Below, piece by piece: positions 47,792 to 58,200 of a stretch of DNA of 64,000 nucleotides. The stretch lies in assembly GCF_009763805.1 (NCBI RefSeq), contig NZ_CP046804.1, positions 2,046,001 to 2,110,000 of the forward strand, written 5' to 3'. The translations under genes were made by a program, and so were the position numbers. Under the pieces are notes generated by a model. That model did no database searches and was not told where the DNA came from. It saw only the letters and a program-made list of their open reading frames with translations. The number at the start of each line of letters is the position of its first letter. The first letter of the stretch is position 1. The DNA is from Vibrio cidicii. Its GTDB lineage: Bacteria; Pseudomonadota; Gammaproteobacteria; Enterobacterales; Vibrionaceae.

Positions 47792-48796
47792 TCATTTTTT
47801 CACAAATGGTTGGTAGGCTTTAGAAACCAGCTCTTTAAAACCGTCATCCGTTTTTACAATCATCAGTACGGGGATGTTGTTTTGGTTGGCCACTTCCATT
47901 CCTTTGATATCACCAAGCACCATCAGTCCCGTCGCTAAGCCATCGGCGGTCATGGACGACTTATCCAACACCGTCACCGACACCACTTTATTGGCGATTG
48001 GTTTACCGGTCGTCGGGTCAATTATATGTGAATAACGGACTCCATCGCGCTCAAAATAGTTGCGATAATCGCCAGAAGTGGCAATCGCCATATCACCCGG
48101 CTCGATAATTTCTTGAATCGCACGTTCTTCAACAGAGGGCTTTTCGACAGCAATACGCCAAGGAATACCTTCACGGTTGACGCCTTTCAGGCGAATCTCT
48201 CCGCCCACTTCAACCATATAGTTGTGAATGCCTTGTGATTGGATGTAATCAGCAACCACATCAACTCCCCAACCTTTCGCAATGGTCGAAAGATCCACAT
48301 ACAGATGCGGCAGGTCTTTGCTCAGTTTATTACCATCAACACTTAAATGATGAATACCAGTGTTAGCTTTACGTTCGGCGAGTTCCGCATCGCTCGGCAC
48401 CACTTCTGGGCGCGCTTCTGGGCCAAATCCCCACAGATTGACCAACGGCCCGACCGTGACATCCAACGCTCCTTGGGTCAACTGATTAAGACGAATGGCT
48501 TCCTTCACTACCGTTGCGGTTTGCTCAGAAACAGTAAACGGCTCTGAACCTTGGTATTGGTTAAAACGGCTCAGCTCTGAATCTTTGCGATAAGTCGACA
48601 TCTGATCGTTAACTTCTTCCAACAAGCGATCCACTTCGGTTTGGATCGCTTCTGCGCTCGGGATGTCGGATTGAACGATGTATTTTATATTATACGTCGT
48701 GCCCATGGTTGGGCCGCTAAGATGAACTTGTTCTGCAGGCTTTTCACAACCCGCGAGAATCAATAGAGAAGCAAATGCAACAAGCCACTTTTTCAC
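47792..48796 (-). CDS. apbE: FAD:protein FMN transferase
   Basis: A 334-residue lipoprotein (lipobox LAGC, lipidated Cys17). It attaches FMN to threonine in S-G-A-T sequences of NqrB and NqrC, both encoded upstream. Motifs are GPTMGTTYNIKY, LYVDLSTIAKGWGVDVVAD, YMVEVGGEIRLKG, the ISHI-like metal and flavin stretch YSHIIDPTTGKPI, and SVTVLDKSSMTADGLATGLMVLG (in parts). It follows nqrF by about 150 bases with a hairpin between. Confidence 0.96.
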   Translation of the reverse strand: MKKWLVAFASLLILAGCEKPAEQVHLSGPTMGTTYNIKYIVQSDIPSAEAIQTEVDRLLEEVNDQMSTYRKDSELSRFNQYQGSEPFTVSEQTATVVKEAIRLNQLTQGALDVTVGPLVNLWGFGPEARPEVVPSDAELAERKANTGIHHLSVDGNKLSKDLPHLYVDLSTIAKGWGVDVVADYIQSQGIHNYMVEVGGEIRLKGVNREGIPWRIAVEKPSVEERAIQEIIEPGDMAIATSGDYRNYFERDGVRYSHIIDPTTGKPIANKVVSVTVLDKSSMTADGLATGLMVLGDIKGMEVANQNNIPVLMIVKTDDGFKELVSKAYQPFVKK

Positions 48797-48894
48797 TTGT
48801 TTAACTCCTATTGTGGAATGGATATAGAAAATAGGTGCAAAATTTGACCTCCATTTTCTATATCAACTCTATTGCGTCAAAAACATTTAATAAG

Positions 48895-48929
48895 AAAAAA
48901 AGAATGGCTGACCCACAAGAGCCAGCCAT
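48895..48929 (-). terminator. terminator after nqrF
   Basis: Inverted repeat ATGGCTG/CAGCCAT (about 48904-48929) with a 12-base loop containing further complementarity. On the minus strand TTCTTTTTTTCTT follows. It lies 22 bases after the nqrF stop. Confidence 0.75.
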
Positions 48930-48950
48930 AGTTTCAGTCACTTAGCGGAA

Positions 48951-50174
48951 TTAACCACCGAAGTCATCCAGTAGGATGTTTTCGTCTTCAACACCAAGAT
49001 CTTTCAGCATACCGATAACAGCCGCGTTCATCATTGGTGGACCACACATGTAGTATTCACAATCTTCTGGCGCATCGTGATCGCGCAGATAGTTTTCGTA
49101 CAGTACGTTGTGGATGAAGCCAGTGTAACCATCCCAGTTATCTTCTGGTTGCGGATCAGACAGCGCACAGTGCCACACGAAGTTTTCGTTTTCCGCCGCT
49201 AGGCCATCGAAATCTTCTACGTAGAACATTTCACGCTTAGAACGCGCACCATACCAGAAAGACATCTTACGTTTAGACTGCAGACGTTTTAGCTGGTCGA
49301 AAATGTGTGAACGCATTGGTGCCATACCTGCACCACCACCAATGAAGACCATTTCTGCATCGGTATCTTTGGCGAAGAACTCACCAAACGGACCAGAAAT
49401 CGTACACTTATCACCCGCTTTTAGCGACCAGATGTAAGAAGACATCTGACCCGGTGGTACGTTTGGATTGTTTGGTGGCGGTGTCGCGATACGAACGTTC
49501 AGCATGATGATGCCAAACTCTTCCGGATAGTTCGCCATGGAGTAAGCACGGATAATCGGCTCATCCACTTTTGAAACATAACGGAACAGGTTGAATTTGT
49601 CCCAATCACCACGGAATTTTTCCGGTACATCGTAATCTGCGTACTTCACTTCGTGTGCAGGCGCTTCAATCTGAATGTAACCACCCGCACGGAATGGTAC
49701 AGACTCACCATCAGGGATCTGCAGCTTAAGCTCTTTGATGAATGTCGCTTTGTTATCGTTAGAGATAACCGTACATTCCCACTTCTTAACGCCGAAGATC
49801 TCTTCTGGAAGTTCCAGATCCAGATCGTTCTTCACGGCAACCTGACAAGCCAGACGCTCACCTTCACGTGCTTCACCTTTAGTAATGTGGTCAAGCTCGG
49901 TAGGCAAAATGTCACCACCGCCAGATTTGATTTTTACGCGGCACTGACCACATGAGCCACCACCACCACAAGCAGACGAAACGAACACACCAGCACCAGC
50001 CAGCGCACTCAGCAGTTTACCGCCTGGCTGCGTTACGATCGCTTTTGCAGGATCGCCATTGATAGAGATTGTAATGTCACCTGTTGGTACCAGCTTAGAC
50101 TTGGCGAACAAAATCACCAGCACTAGAGCTAGAACAATCAGAGTAAACATCACTACACCAAGAATAATGTCCAT
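48951..50174 (-). CDS. nqrF: Na+-translocating NADH:quinone reductase subunit F
   Basis: A 407-residue NADH-oxidising subunit. One N-terminal membrane helix (residues 2-24) is followed by a 2Fe-2S ferredoxin domain with Cys69, Cys75, Cys78 and Cys110 ([17 protein letters not shown]). The FAD domain has [11 protein letters not shown], and the NADH domain has [17 protein letters not shown] and [16 protein letters not shown]. Electrons pass from NADH through FAD to the 2Fe-2S centre and then to the other subunits. Last structural gene of the nqr operon. Confidence 0.98.
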   Translation of the reverse strand: MDIILGVVMFTLIVLALVLVILFAKSKLVPTGDITISINGDPAKAIVTQPGGKLLSALAGAGVFVSSACGGGGSCGQCRVKIKSGGGDILPTELDHITKGEAREGERLACQVAVKNDLDLELPEEIFGVKKWECTVISNDNKATFIKELKLQIPDGESVPFRAGGYIQIEAPAHEVKYADYDVPEKFRGDWDKFNLFRYVSKVDEPIIRAYSMANYPEEFGIIMLNVRIATPPPNNPNVPPGQMSSYIWSLKAGDKCTISGPFGEFFAKDTDAEMVFIGGGAGMAPMRSHIFDQLKRLQSKRKMSFWYGARSKREMFYVEDFDGLAAENENFVWHCALSDPQPEDNWDGYTGFIHNVLYENYLRDHDAPEDCEYYMCGPPMMNAAVIGMLKDLGVEDENILLDDFGG

Positions 50175-50207
50175 TGACTATTCCTTTATTGTTGCGGTTT
50201 ACCCGAC

Positions 50208-50804
50208 TTACAGTTGAACACCAGAGAAAGACATAAAGCCTAGCGCCATCAAACCTGCTGTGATGAAGGTAATACCCAAACCACGCAGACCAGGAGGTAC
50301 GTCAGAGTACTTCATTTTCTCACGGATACCTGCAAGAGCGACGATAGCTAGCATCCAGCCCACACCAGAGCCGAAACCGTACACGACAGATTCAGCAAAG
50401 TTGTAGTCACGTTGTACCATGAAAGATACACCACCGAAGATCGCACAGTTTACTGTGATCAGCGGTAGGAAGATGCCCAGCGCGTTGTACAGAGGCGGGA
50501 AGAAGCGATCGAGGATCATTTCTAGAATCTGTACCAGTGCCGCAATTACACCGATAAAGGTAATAAAGTTCAGGAAGCTTAGATCCACTCCCGGAGCCAA
50601 TGCATCTGGCTTCAACACTAGGTTGTACACCAAGTTGTTAACCGGTACGGAAATGGTCAGAACAACCACAACCGCAATACCCAGACCAAATGATGTCTTC
50701 ACTTTCTTCGATACAGCCAAGAAGGTACACATACCGAGGAAGAAAGACAGTGCCATGTTCTCGATGAAAATCGATTTAACCAGCAAACTAATATAATGTT
50801 CCAT
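50208..50804 (-). CDS. nqrE: Na+-translocating NADH:quinone reductase subunit E
   Basis: A 198-residue membrane protein with six segments, homologous to NqrD and RnfA. It starts [20 protein letters not shown], with [31 protein letters not shown] and a conserved Cys in each half (CTF; NCAIF) that helps hold the iron centre with NqrD. It lies seven bases after nqrD. Confidence 0.98.
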   Translation of the reverse strand: MEHYISLLVKSIFIENMALSFFLGMCTFLAVSKKVKTSFGLGIAVVVVLTISVPVNNLVYNLVLKPDALAPGVDLSFLNFITFIGVIAALVQILEMILDRFFPPLYNALGIFLPLITVNCAIFGGVSFMVQRDYNFAESVVYGFGSGVGWMLAIVALAGIREKMKYSDVPPGLRGLGITFITAGLMALGFMSFSGVQL

Positions 50805-50811
50805 GACGACC

Positions 50812-51444
50812 TTACTCCTTCGCTTCTACTTGTTCAGGCTTGAACGTACGAATCGCCCAAATCATGAAGCCGATCAGGAAGAACGCTGAAGGTGCCAGCA
50901 ACATTAGGCCGTTTGGTTGATACCAACCGCCATTGCTGATCAGTGGCATCACTTCCATGCCGAATAGTTTGCCTGAACCCAAAAGCTCACGGAAGAAACC
51001 AACGGTAATCAAAACGAAGCCATAACCTAGGCCATTACCAATACCGTCGATAAACGATGGAATTGGTGCCGACTTCATCGCAAACGCCTCTGCACGGCCC
51101 ATTACGATACAGTTGGTAATAATAAGACCAACGAATACCGACAGCTGTTTAGAGATGTCGTACAGGTACGCTTTCAGGATTTGGTCAACCACGATTACTA
51201 GCGATGCGATGATCGCCATCTGCACGATGATACGCACGCTGTTAGGAATGTGGTTACGGATAAGTGAAACGAAGAAGTTAGAGAATGCAGTAACAAACAT
51301 TACCGCTATAGTCATAACAAACGCCGTTTCCAGTTTGGTTGTCACTGCCAGTGCAGAACAAACACCAAGAACTTGTAGCGCGATTGGGTTGTTGTCCAAT
51401 ACTGGCGCTAGCACGCTCTTTTTCAGCTCTTTTGCGCTAGACAT
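50812..51444 (-). CDS. nqrD: Na+-translocating NADH:quinone reductase subunit D
   Basis: A 210-residue membrane protein with six segments. Motifs are [23 protein letters not shown] (in parts), [19 protein letters not shown] and [14 protein letters not shown]. Cys residues (GVCSAL; TNCIV) pair with those of NqrE around the iron site. Its ATG shares a base with the nqrC stop, so translation is coupled. Confidence 0.98.
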   Translation of the reverse strand: MSSAKELKKSVLAPVLDNNPIALQVLGVCSALAVTTKLETAFVMTIAVMFVTAFSNFFVSLIRNHIPNSVRIIVQMAIIASLVIVVDQILKAYLYDISKQLSVFVGLIITNCIVMGRAEAFAMKSAPIPSFIDGIGNGLGYGFVLITVGFFRELLGSGKLFGMEVMPLISNGGWYQPNGLMLLAPSAFFLIGFMIWAIRTFKPEQVEAKE

Positions 51445-52211
51445 TAGTTCAGACCTCCGTCACGAACTTTAGCTAGGAACGGACCAAAGCCCATGTCACC
51501 TAACCAGAAGTCGAATGTGTGTTGAACGCCGTTACTGGTCAATGTTGCGCCTGAGAGAGCGTCAACACCATGCTCAGAACCTGCAGGAGCGCCACCTTTG
51601 ACGATTTTGATCGCTGGCTGGTGGTTTTCATCAAACAGTTTCTTACCAACCCATTGCGCACGCCAAGAAGGGTTTTCTACTTCGCCGCCCAATCCCGGAG
51701 TCTCACCTTGTTGGTAATAAGTGATACCAGATACGGTATTGCCGTCAGTTTCCACTGCAACAAACGCGTACATCATTGACCACAGACCGTTGCCGTGAAC
51801 CGGAATGATCACTTTAGACACTTGAGCGCCATCTTTAACCAGATAAACCACACCCGTGTTTGCACGACGAAGGATTTTTGCGGCATCTTGATCGGCTGAT
51901 AGCTTGATCGATTCCGCAGGATCTTTCGCTGCTTTACGTTGGTCAAATGTAGATGCGTCACCTTCAACAAAGTCGCCAGATTTAAAATCAACCAAACGTG
52001 GTTCGATGTATTTGGCAAACAGCTCAGGGACAGAACCTTTTTCTGTAATGCCAGCTACTTCGACAATCTTACTTTGTTTATCTAGGACTGCGTTTGCTTT
52101 TTGCTTATCACGCAGACCTACTGCCGCTGCCGATACGATGATTGAACAAACAAGGCTCAACCCGACAACAACAGCCAACGTCTTTTTAATGCTGTCGTTA
52201 TTACTTGCCAT
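51444..52211 (-). CDS. nqrC: Na+-translocating NADH:quinone reductase subunit C
   Basis: A 255-residue subunit with one N-terminal membrane helix (about 12-32, [18 protein letters not shown]) and a large periplasmic FMN-binding domain. The flavinylation site is the threonine of [14 protein letters not shown] near residue 223, FMN attached by ApbE. The start [10 protein letters not shown] lies within the nqrB end (11-base overlap); a longer frame upstream is part of nqrB in another frame. Confidence 0.98.
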   Translation of the reverse strand: MASNNDSIKKTLAVVVGLSLVCSIIVSAAAVGLRDKQKANAVLDKQSKIVEVAGITEKGSVPELFAKYIEPRLVDFKSGDFVEGDASTFDQRKAAKDPAESIKLSADQDAAKILRRANTGVVYLVKDGAQVSKVIIPVHGNGLWSMMYAFVAVETDGNTVSGITYYQQGETPGLGGEVENPSWRAQWVGKKLFDENHQPAIKIVKGGAPAGSEHGVDALSGATLTSNGVQHTFDFWLGDMGFGPFLAKVRDGGLN

Positions 52212-53445
52212 AGCGCGCTTGTCTCCGCTTGATGTTTTTCTCAACAACGATGTGGTCGAACAGAGGAGCAAATAGGTTAGCGAACAGAATCGCTAGCATC
52301 ATGCCTTCTGGATATGCAGGGTTGACCACGCGAATCAGCACACACATGATGCCAATCAGAATGCCATAGGCCCATTTCGCATTGTTGGTAAACGAAGCTG
52401 ATACTGGATCGGTCGCCATGAAGAACATACCGAATGCAAAACCACCTAAAACTAAGTGCCAATGCCAAGGCATGTTGAACATCGCATTGCTGTCTGAACC
52501 AATCACGTTGAACAGGGTAGACAGAGCGATCATACCGATCATCACACCCGCGATGATGCGCCATGAAGCAATACCCATGTACACGATAAACGCAGCGCCG
52601 ATCGCGAGAGCCAGTGTTGATACTTCACCGATTGAACCAGGAATGTTACCAATGAAGGCATCCATCCAAGTGATCGCTTGACCAGTTGCGGCATTCACTA
52701 GCGCACCGTTACCGCCTTGCGCCCATTGGCTCAGAGCAGTTGCACCAGAGAAACCGTCCGCAGCAGTCCAAACTAAGTCACCCGAGATTTGCGCTGGGTA
52801 GGCGAAGAATAGGAATGCACGGCCCGCGAGAGCTGGGTTCAGGAAGTTACGACCAGTACCACCGAAGACTTCTTTCGCAACAACCACACCGAAGGTAATA
52901 CCCAGTGCTGCTTGCCATAGTGGAAGTGTTGGCGGAACAATCAGTGCGAACAAGATAGAAGTCACAAAGAAACCTTCGTTTACTTCGTGTTTACGCACCA
53001 TACAGAACAGCACTTCCCAGAAACCACCAACGATGAATACCGTCGCGTAGATAGGCAGGAAGTAAGTCGCACCCAGCAGCATTTTGCTGCCCCAACCTGC
53101 ATCAGCGGCCAGTGTGCCACCGAACATTTCGGTCAACCAGTAGTGCCAGTTGCCAGCAACAATTGCTGCTAGCTGATCACCAGCATACATATGATTGAGC
53201 GCGGCAATTGCTTGTCCACCCGCGTTGTACATACCCCAGAACGTCGCTGGGAACACGGCTAGCCAAACCATGATCATGATACGTTTTAGGTCAACGCTAT
53301 CACGAACGTGTGAGCTTTTTTTCGTCACTAAACCCGGTGTGTAGAAAACTGTTGCGACAGCTTCATACAGGGCAAACCATTTTTCATGTTTACCACCCGG
53401 CTCAAAGTGATGCTCGATATCTTCAAGAAACTTTTTGAGGCCCAT
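52201..53445 (-). CDS. nqrB: Na+-translocating NADH:quinone reductase subunit B
   Basis: A 414-residue membrane subunit with about ten segments. It carries covalent FMN on the threonine of [13 protein letters not shown] and riboflavin, and forms the main Na+ path. Conserved parts are the [21 protein letters not shown] start, [21 protein letters not shown] (in parts), and [19 protein letters not shown]. It starts five bases after nqrA. Confidence 0.98.
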   Translation of the reverse strand: MGLKKFLEDIEHHFEPGGKHEKWFALYEAVATVFYTPGLVTKKSSHVRDSVDLKRIMIMVWLAVFPATFWGMYNAGGQAIAALNHMYAGDQLAAIVAGNWHYWLTEMFGGTLAADAGWGSKMLLGATYFLPIYATVFIVGGFWEVLFCMVRKHEVNEGFFVTSILFALIVPPTLPLWQAALGITFGVVVAKEVFGGTGRNFLNPALAGRAFLFFAYPAQISGDLVWTAADGFSGATALSQWAQGGNGALVNAATGQAITWMDAFIGNIPGSIGEVSTLALAIGAAFIVYMGIASWRIIAGVMIGMIALSTLFNVIGSDSNAMFNMPWHWHLVLGGFAFGMFFMATDPVSASFTNNAKWAYGILIGIMCVLIRVVNPAYPEGMMLAILFANLFAPLFDHIVVEKNIKRRQARYGK

Positions 53446-53450
53446 GAAAA

Positions 53451-54791
53451 TTACCCTTCCTTCTCAATCTTGTCGAGGCATTCACGCAGTAGCTGACCGT
53501 ACTCGTATTTGCCTGGACATACAAAGGTACATAGTGCGAGATCTTCTTCGTCCAGCTCCAAAGCACCTAGGCTTTGCGCACTGTCAGAGTCACCAGCACA
53601 AAGATCACGAAGCAACAGCGTTGGCTCCATGTCGAGCGGCAGTACTTTTTCGTAGTTGCCAATCGGTACCATTGAACGATCACTACCGTTAGTCGAGGTT
53701 GTCATGTTGAACAACTGACCTTTGAATAAGTGACCAAGGAATGAACGGGTAACAGAGAACTTGTTCTTGCCAGGCATTGCCCAACCAAGGAACTCTTTGT
53801 CACGACCTTCACGCAGAACAGAAACCTGCAGGTGGTAACGACCCAGATAAGCGTGAGGACCCGTTGCATGAACGCCAGAAAGTACTGAGCCAGAGATGAC
53901 ACGCACTTCACCAGGCATGATTTCGTTGTCGGTCACTTCATCTAGGCTTGCACCGATAACGGTACGAACCAAGCGAGGATTGTTGACAACCGGACCAGCC
54001 AGAGAAATGACGCGCTCAGCATGCAGTTCACCAGTCAGGAACAGTTTACCGAAAGCGATAACGTCCTGATAGTTGATGCTCCAGGCCACGTTTTGTGCAT
54101 TTACAGGGTAAAGAAAATGCATGTGGGTGCCAGCTAGACCAGCTGGATGCGGGCCATCAAATACATGCTCTTCGACATTTGACTGCGCGCTGCGTGGCAG
54201 GCTAGAGCCAGATTTACACACGTAAACCTTGCCTTCAGTCAAAGCGGAAAGCACATCCAATCCAGCAACGAAAGCTTCAGCTTGTTCGTTGATAATCAAC
54301 TCAGGTTTCGCTGCCAATGGATTAGTATCCATAGCTGTAACGAAAATCGCCTTAGTTGAAGACTCGATTGCCGGAACCTTACTGAACGGACGAGTACGCA
54401 GAGCAGTCCAAAGACCAGACTCAACCAGTTGAGTTTTAATCGCAGCGCGATCAAGACCTGCCAGTTGACTAGCTTCAAACTTATCGAAAGTAATCTGCTC
54501 GTCACCCGCCACTTCAACCACAACCGATTGAAGGACACGTTTCGCGCCACGATTAACTTCGATAACTTTACCACTCACTGGAGAAGTAAATTTCACGCCA
54601 GGGTTCTTTTTGTCTTCAAAAAGAATTTGGGCTTTCTTCACTTCATCACCTACGCGTACATGCATCGTAGGACGCATGCCAACGTACTCTTCGCCAAGCA
54701 AGGCGACTTTTTTGATGGCTTTGCCATCATTAATCACCTGGGTAGGAGTTCCTGCAATAGGAAGGTCCAAACCCTTTTTTATTGTAATCAT
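53451..54791 (-). CDS. nqrA: Na+-translocating NADH:quinone reductase subunit A
   Basis: A 446-residue cytoplasmic subunit that contacts the quinone site. It starts [18 protein letters not shown], with [56 protein letters not shown] and a terminal [16 protein letters not shown]. First gene of nqrABCDEF. The ORF extends 33 codons further upstream, but family alignment favours this ATG; no strong Shine-Dalgarno sequence is seen before it. Na+ pumping supplies the gradient for transporters such as the NSS symporter. Confidence 0.97.
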   Translation of the reverse strand: MITIKKGLDLPIAGTPTQVINDGKAIKKVALLGEEYVGMRPTMHVRVGDEVKKAQILFEDKKNPGVKFTSPVSGKVIEVNRGAKRVLQSVVVEVAGDEQITFDKFEASQLAGLDRAAIKTQLVESGLWTALRTRPFSKVPAIESSTKAIFVTAMDTNPLAAKPELIINEQAEAFVAGLDVLSALTEGKVYVCKSGSSLPRSAQSNVEEHVFDGPHPAGLAGTHMHFLYPVNAQNVAWSINYQDVIAFGKLFLTGELHAERVISLAGPVVNNPRLVRTVIGASLDEVTDNEIMPGEVRVISGSVLSGVHATGPHAYLGRYHLQVSVLREGRDKEFLGWAMPGKNKFSVTRSFLGHLFKGQLFNMTTSTNGSDRSMVPIGNYEKVLPLDMEPTLLLRDLCAGDSDSAQSLGALELDEEDLALCTFVCPGKYEYGQLLRECLDKIEKEG

Positions 54792-55296
54792 ACGCACTTG
54801 CACTACTTTTATCGGGAAAAAGATTCTTTTGATTGCGTAACTTTTAGACACGACATTTGTGTCCGGTTTTGACGTCGTTTTAAACGCCAAAATCGCAACA
54901 TCCTTTTAAAAACCTCTTCACATGAAATTGGAGAGATTTATCAGGTGCGATATTTTAGCACCTTTTACGAACTTGATGCCATGACCAATAAACGCATTAG
55001 CCGTTTTATTTCGAATGAATTGAGAGATATAGGCTAACTATTGTTCATAACTTTGACACGTCGCACAAATGGCAACCGGACGACAAACCTATGGCATAGG
55101 CAGGAGCTATCGATCTTGGCGCATCATTTGTTACGGTCATTTGTTGAAACGCTGTTAATACATTTTTTAATCAGTATCGCTGAAAAAAGCGAACAATTGA
55201 TGAACATAAAAAAAGATGGCTTACACCATCTTTCCCTCAATCATCAAACAAGCCAACCTTCCATCAAACAAACTAACCTTCGTACAAAGTCCGATT
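54792..55296. other. intergenic region between nqrA and bolA
   Basis: About 500 bases with no supported gene. It holds the bolA terminator at 55203-55233 and a small hairpin AGGTGC/GCACCT at 54943-54963 in the nqrA leader side. It should carry the nqr promoter, which I could not place with confidence. Confidence 0.6.
55203..55233 (-). terminator. intrinsic terminator after bolA
   Basis: An 8-bp perfect stem AAAGATGG/CCATCTTT (55212-55219 with 55226-55233). On the minus strand TTTTTTATG follows. It lies 64 bases past the bolA stop. Confidence 0.8.
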
Positions 55297-55608
55297 TTAA
55301 ACACGGCTACCGCCCATACACATTGGGCTATCTGGCGCACCACCGCGTTCTAATCGCCACTCTTTCTCAGTATAAGTGTGAATCGCCAAGGCATGGATGT
55401 GATTATTCAGTTCATCGGCCAAGGCTTGATTCACTTGACGATGACGGGCAAGCAATCTCTGCCCTTCAAATTTGTTACTCACTACAATGACTTTGAAGTG
55501 ACTTTCTGAGCCTGGTGGCACGTTATGCATGTAACTCTCGTTTACGACGCTCAGATAATCTGGCTCAAACGTATTGTGCAGCTTCGTTTCTATGACTTCT
55601 TGGATCAT
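55297..55608 (-). CDS. bolA: BolA family protein
   Basis: A 103-residue protein with the BolA class II KH-like fold: [50 protein letters not shown] (in parts) and the conserved [22 protein letters not shown]. BolA proteins bind monothiol glutaredoxin and 2Fe-2S clusters and affect envelope shape and stress gene expression. It lies divergent from the rlmG-yajG-ppiA-ampG genes; bolA-yajG-ampG is also the E. coli neighbourhood. Confidence 0.95.
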   Translation of the reverse strand: MIQEVIETKLHNTFEPDYLSVVNESYMHNVPPGSESHFKVIVVSNKFEGQRLLARHRQVNQALADELNNHIHALAIHTYTEKEWRLERGGAPDSPMCMGGSRV

Positions 55609-55813
55609 ATTTCATCCCCTTTGCTCACGAACCCTACAAGTATATACCCTATCTCACCGACATTGGTCTGATGAATCGAATAGGATTAAACATTCTATCA
55701 ACATCAAGCGCTACAGAAGAAGATCCGTTGTGTTTTTTTGTAGGCTCCGCCTATCTTGTTTGCCGCCCATCTGCGAGAATATTGTTAGAACTCAATATGA
55801 CACGCACCATTTT

Positions 55814-56945
55814 ATGAAAACCGATCTTTCTCTTCACGACAGAAACCTCACCCTCTTCAGATATCCAAAATTAACCAATGAAACACTGCAAGCGTGGGAC
55901 GCCGGAGATGAGTATCTGATCAATCATGTCGAAGCGCTCGACTTAAACCCGGGCCAGAACATTCTAGTGTTGAACGACCATTTTGGGGCGCTTTCCTGCT
56001 GGTTTCTCAGCCAAACATAAAGTGACCTTGATGAGCGATTCCTATATTTCTCATCAGGGCGCACAGCACAATTTGCAAGTGAATCAATGCCATAATGTCA
56101 CTATCCTGACGTCAATGGATGCCCTACCCAATGACATTCAATTGGTTGTAATGCAATTGCCCAAAAGCAATCGCCATCTAGTTTGGCAGCTAAGCCAACT
56201 TCGCCAAGCCCTCCCAAGCAATATTCCCGTAATTGCGGTCAACAAGGTCAGAGATATTCACACTTCCACGCTGAATCTGTTTGAGAAACATCTCGGTACG
56301 ACCACAACCTCACTGGCGTGGAAAAAGCATCGCCTTGTCTTTTGTCACGCCAACTGTTCACAACCAGAATCACCAGCAGCGATCGTCAGTTGGGATGTGC
56401 CAGAGCATCACATGACGCTGCAAAACCTGCCAAATGTCTATTCTGGTGAAAGTTTAGACTTGGGCGCTCGCTTTATGCTGGAGCATATTCCAAGCGATGA
56501 GAAACTCAAACACATCATTGACTTAGGCTGCGGCAACGGAGTGTTATCGGTCAAAGCCGCGCGGCTCAACCCACAGGCTAAAATCACCTTGGTGGATGAA
56601 AGCTTTATGGCGTTGGCCAGTGCAAAACTCAACATTGAAAACAATACGGAACACGCGGCCAAGGTGGAATTTGTTGCTAACAACTGCTTGGAAGGGTTTT
56701 CTTCGCAAAGTGCTGATCTGATCTTGTGCAACCCGCCATTTCATCAGCAACAAACCGTCACTGACCATATTGCTTGGCAGATGTTCTGTGATGCAAAACG
56801 GGTGCTGGTAAAAGAGGGGAAACTTTTGGTGATCGGCAATCGCCATTTAGGGTACGATGCCAAGCTACGACGCCTTTACGGTGAGAAGAATGTAAAGCTC
56901 GTCGCTTCAAATAGTAAGTTTGTGATTTTACAGGCAACTAAGTAA
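55814..56945 (+). CDS. rlmG: 23S rRNA (guanine(1835)-N2)-methyltransferase, interrupted by a +1 frameshift
   Basis: SAM-dependent methyltransferase with a duplicated fold. The N-terminal degenerate domain has LQAWDAGDEYLINHV and VLNDHFGALSCW, then ARDIHTS-like VRDIHTSTLNLFEKHLGTTT. The C-terminal catalytic domain has IIDLGCGNGVLSVKA and the LILCNPPFHQQ motif for the exocyclic amino group of guanine. The frame breaks at 56003-56005 (GTTTC for GTTC); repair gives SCWFSAKHKVTLMSDSYIS and 376 residues (E. coli 378). RsmC is the nearest alternative; the DSYIS and LAWKK parts favour RlmG. Confidence 0.93.
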
Positions 56946-57022
56946 GCTGCTAGTTTTAATCCGCTCCATTCTTGATTTTAATGTTAGGTTATAAGCCACC
57001 GTTGCTAACAAAGGAATACACC

Positions 57023-57592
57023 ATGAGAAAACTGGTTATCGCCGCTTCTATCGCCCTGCTTGCAGCTTGTTCGACTCCTCAGCAGGAACAACTCAATCTG
57101 AGTCCGCAAGCGACCTTAAGCACCAATCCACTTGTACAGGGCAAAACTTACAGTCTAACAAGTAAAGATCTGCGCGCCGCACAATACGTTGCCCTACTCG
57201 ACAGTGGTCGTTCCAACATTCTGCCACTGCACGCCAAACAAAATATGCGCATTCTACTGGAAAGCCTGCTGGAGCAGCAGTTCTCCTCACAAGGCTATAA
57301 AGTGGATCTCAACAGTAATAACTTGATCAACTTAGAGGTACGTGAAGCTCTGGTCAACGTGCGCCACAGCGTGATGCAAAATGAGATGGACGCCAAAGTC
57401 GTGCTGGTGGTTACCGCAGAAACGCCGCGTGGTAAGTTGGAAAAAACCTACAACGGCACAGCGCAGCGCACTGGCTCTTTGAGCGCTTCGGACGAAGAGA
57501 TCGAAATGGTGCTCAATGATGTGCTCAATTTGGTGATGGCTGAAATCGCCAATGATCAAGAGTTGCAGTCATACATGCAGGAACGTTTCTAA
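57023..57592 (+). CDS. yajG: YajG family outer-membrane-type lipoprotein
   Basis: A 189-residue lipoprotein with signal peptide and lipobox LAAC (lipidated Cys16). The mature part starts STPQQEQLNLSPQATL, followed by YVALLDSGRSNILPLHAKQN and VRHSVMQNEMDAKVVLVVTAE, matching E. coli YajG, of unknown function. AAGGAATACACC precedes the ATG; a longer frame from 56972 has no signal peptide and is rejected. Its TAA overlaps the ppiA ATG. Confidence 0.92.
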   Translation: MRKLVIAASIALLAACSTPQQEQLNLSPQATLSTNPLVQGKTYSLTSKDLRAAQYVALLDSGRSNILPLHAKQNMRILLESLLEQQFSSQGYKVDLNSNNLINLEVREALVNVRHSVMQNEMDAKVVLVVTAETPRGKLEKTYNGTAQRTGSLSASDEEIEMVLNDVLNLVMAEIANDQELQSYMQERF

Positions 57593-58149
57593 TGCTTAAA
57601 CCGACCATGAAAGCCATTCTCGCGACGATGGCTCTGCTTAGCTCTCTGGCATACGCAGGGCCTAAAGTGGCGTTTGAAACGACACTCGGTACGATCACCA
57701 TTGAGTTGGATGAAGAAAAAGCCCCCAACACCGTTGCCAACTTTCTTAAGTATGTGAATGATGGCAGCTACGTCGGTTCACAATTTCATCGTGTTATCCC
57801 TGGCTTTATGGCACAAGGCGGTGGTTTTGATGCGAAGATGCACCGCTTACCGACCTACGATGCGATCAAAAACGAAGCCAATAACGGGTTAAGAAATAAC
57901 ACTGCGACCATTGCCATGGCACGCACTCAAGACCCGCATTCAGCCACGCGGCAATTTTTCATTAATCTCAATGACAATGATTTTCTCAACTATGATGTGC
58001 AGCCTCCGGGTTATGCGGTGTTTGGCAAAGTGACCGACGGCTTTAGCGTGGTACAAGAGATGGCCACTAAGCCAACGAAGAGCCAGGGCCGGATGCGCGA
58101 CATTCCAGTCGAGCCGATTATCATCACCAAAACCACTTTACTTCCATAA
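57592..58149 (+). CDS. ppiA: periplasmic cyclophilin-type peptidyl-prolyl cis-trans isomerase
   Basis: A 185-residue protein: signal peptide (about 1-22, ending AYA) then a cyclophilin domain. Motifs are VAFETTLGTITIELDEEKAP, FHRVIPGFMAQGGGFD with the catalytic Arg, and IAMARTQDPHSATRQFFINL. It speeds proline isomerisation in exported proteins. The ATG overlaps the yajG stop (TAATG). An ATG five codons later (MKAILA) is an alternative start. The gene symbol follows the periplasmic cyclophilin of E. coli; orthology is inferred. Confidence 0.92.
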   Translation: MLKPTMKAILATMALLSSLAYAGPKVAFETTLGTITIELDEEKAPNTVANFLKYVNDGSYVGSQFHRVIPGFMAQGGGFDAKMHRLPTYDAIKNEANNGLRNNTATIAMARTQDPHSATRQFFINLNDNDFLNYDVQPPGYAVFGKVTDGFSVVQEMATKPTKSQGRMRDIPVEPIIITKTTLLP

Positions 58150-58200
58150 TGATTCGCCCCTTAACCAAAAGGGGCGCGTTCTATTTTTCTGGGATAGGTT

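Noticed and set aside
55041..55490. 149-residue plus-strand frame between nqrA and bolA
   Set aside because: It reads through the bolA terminator and into bolA antisense; the composition is not protein-like.
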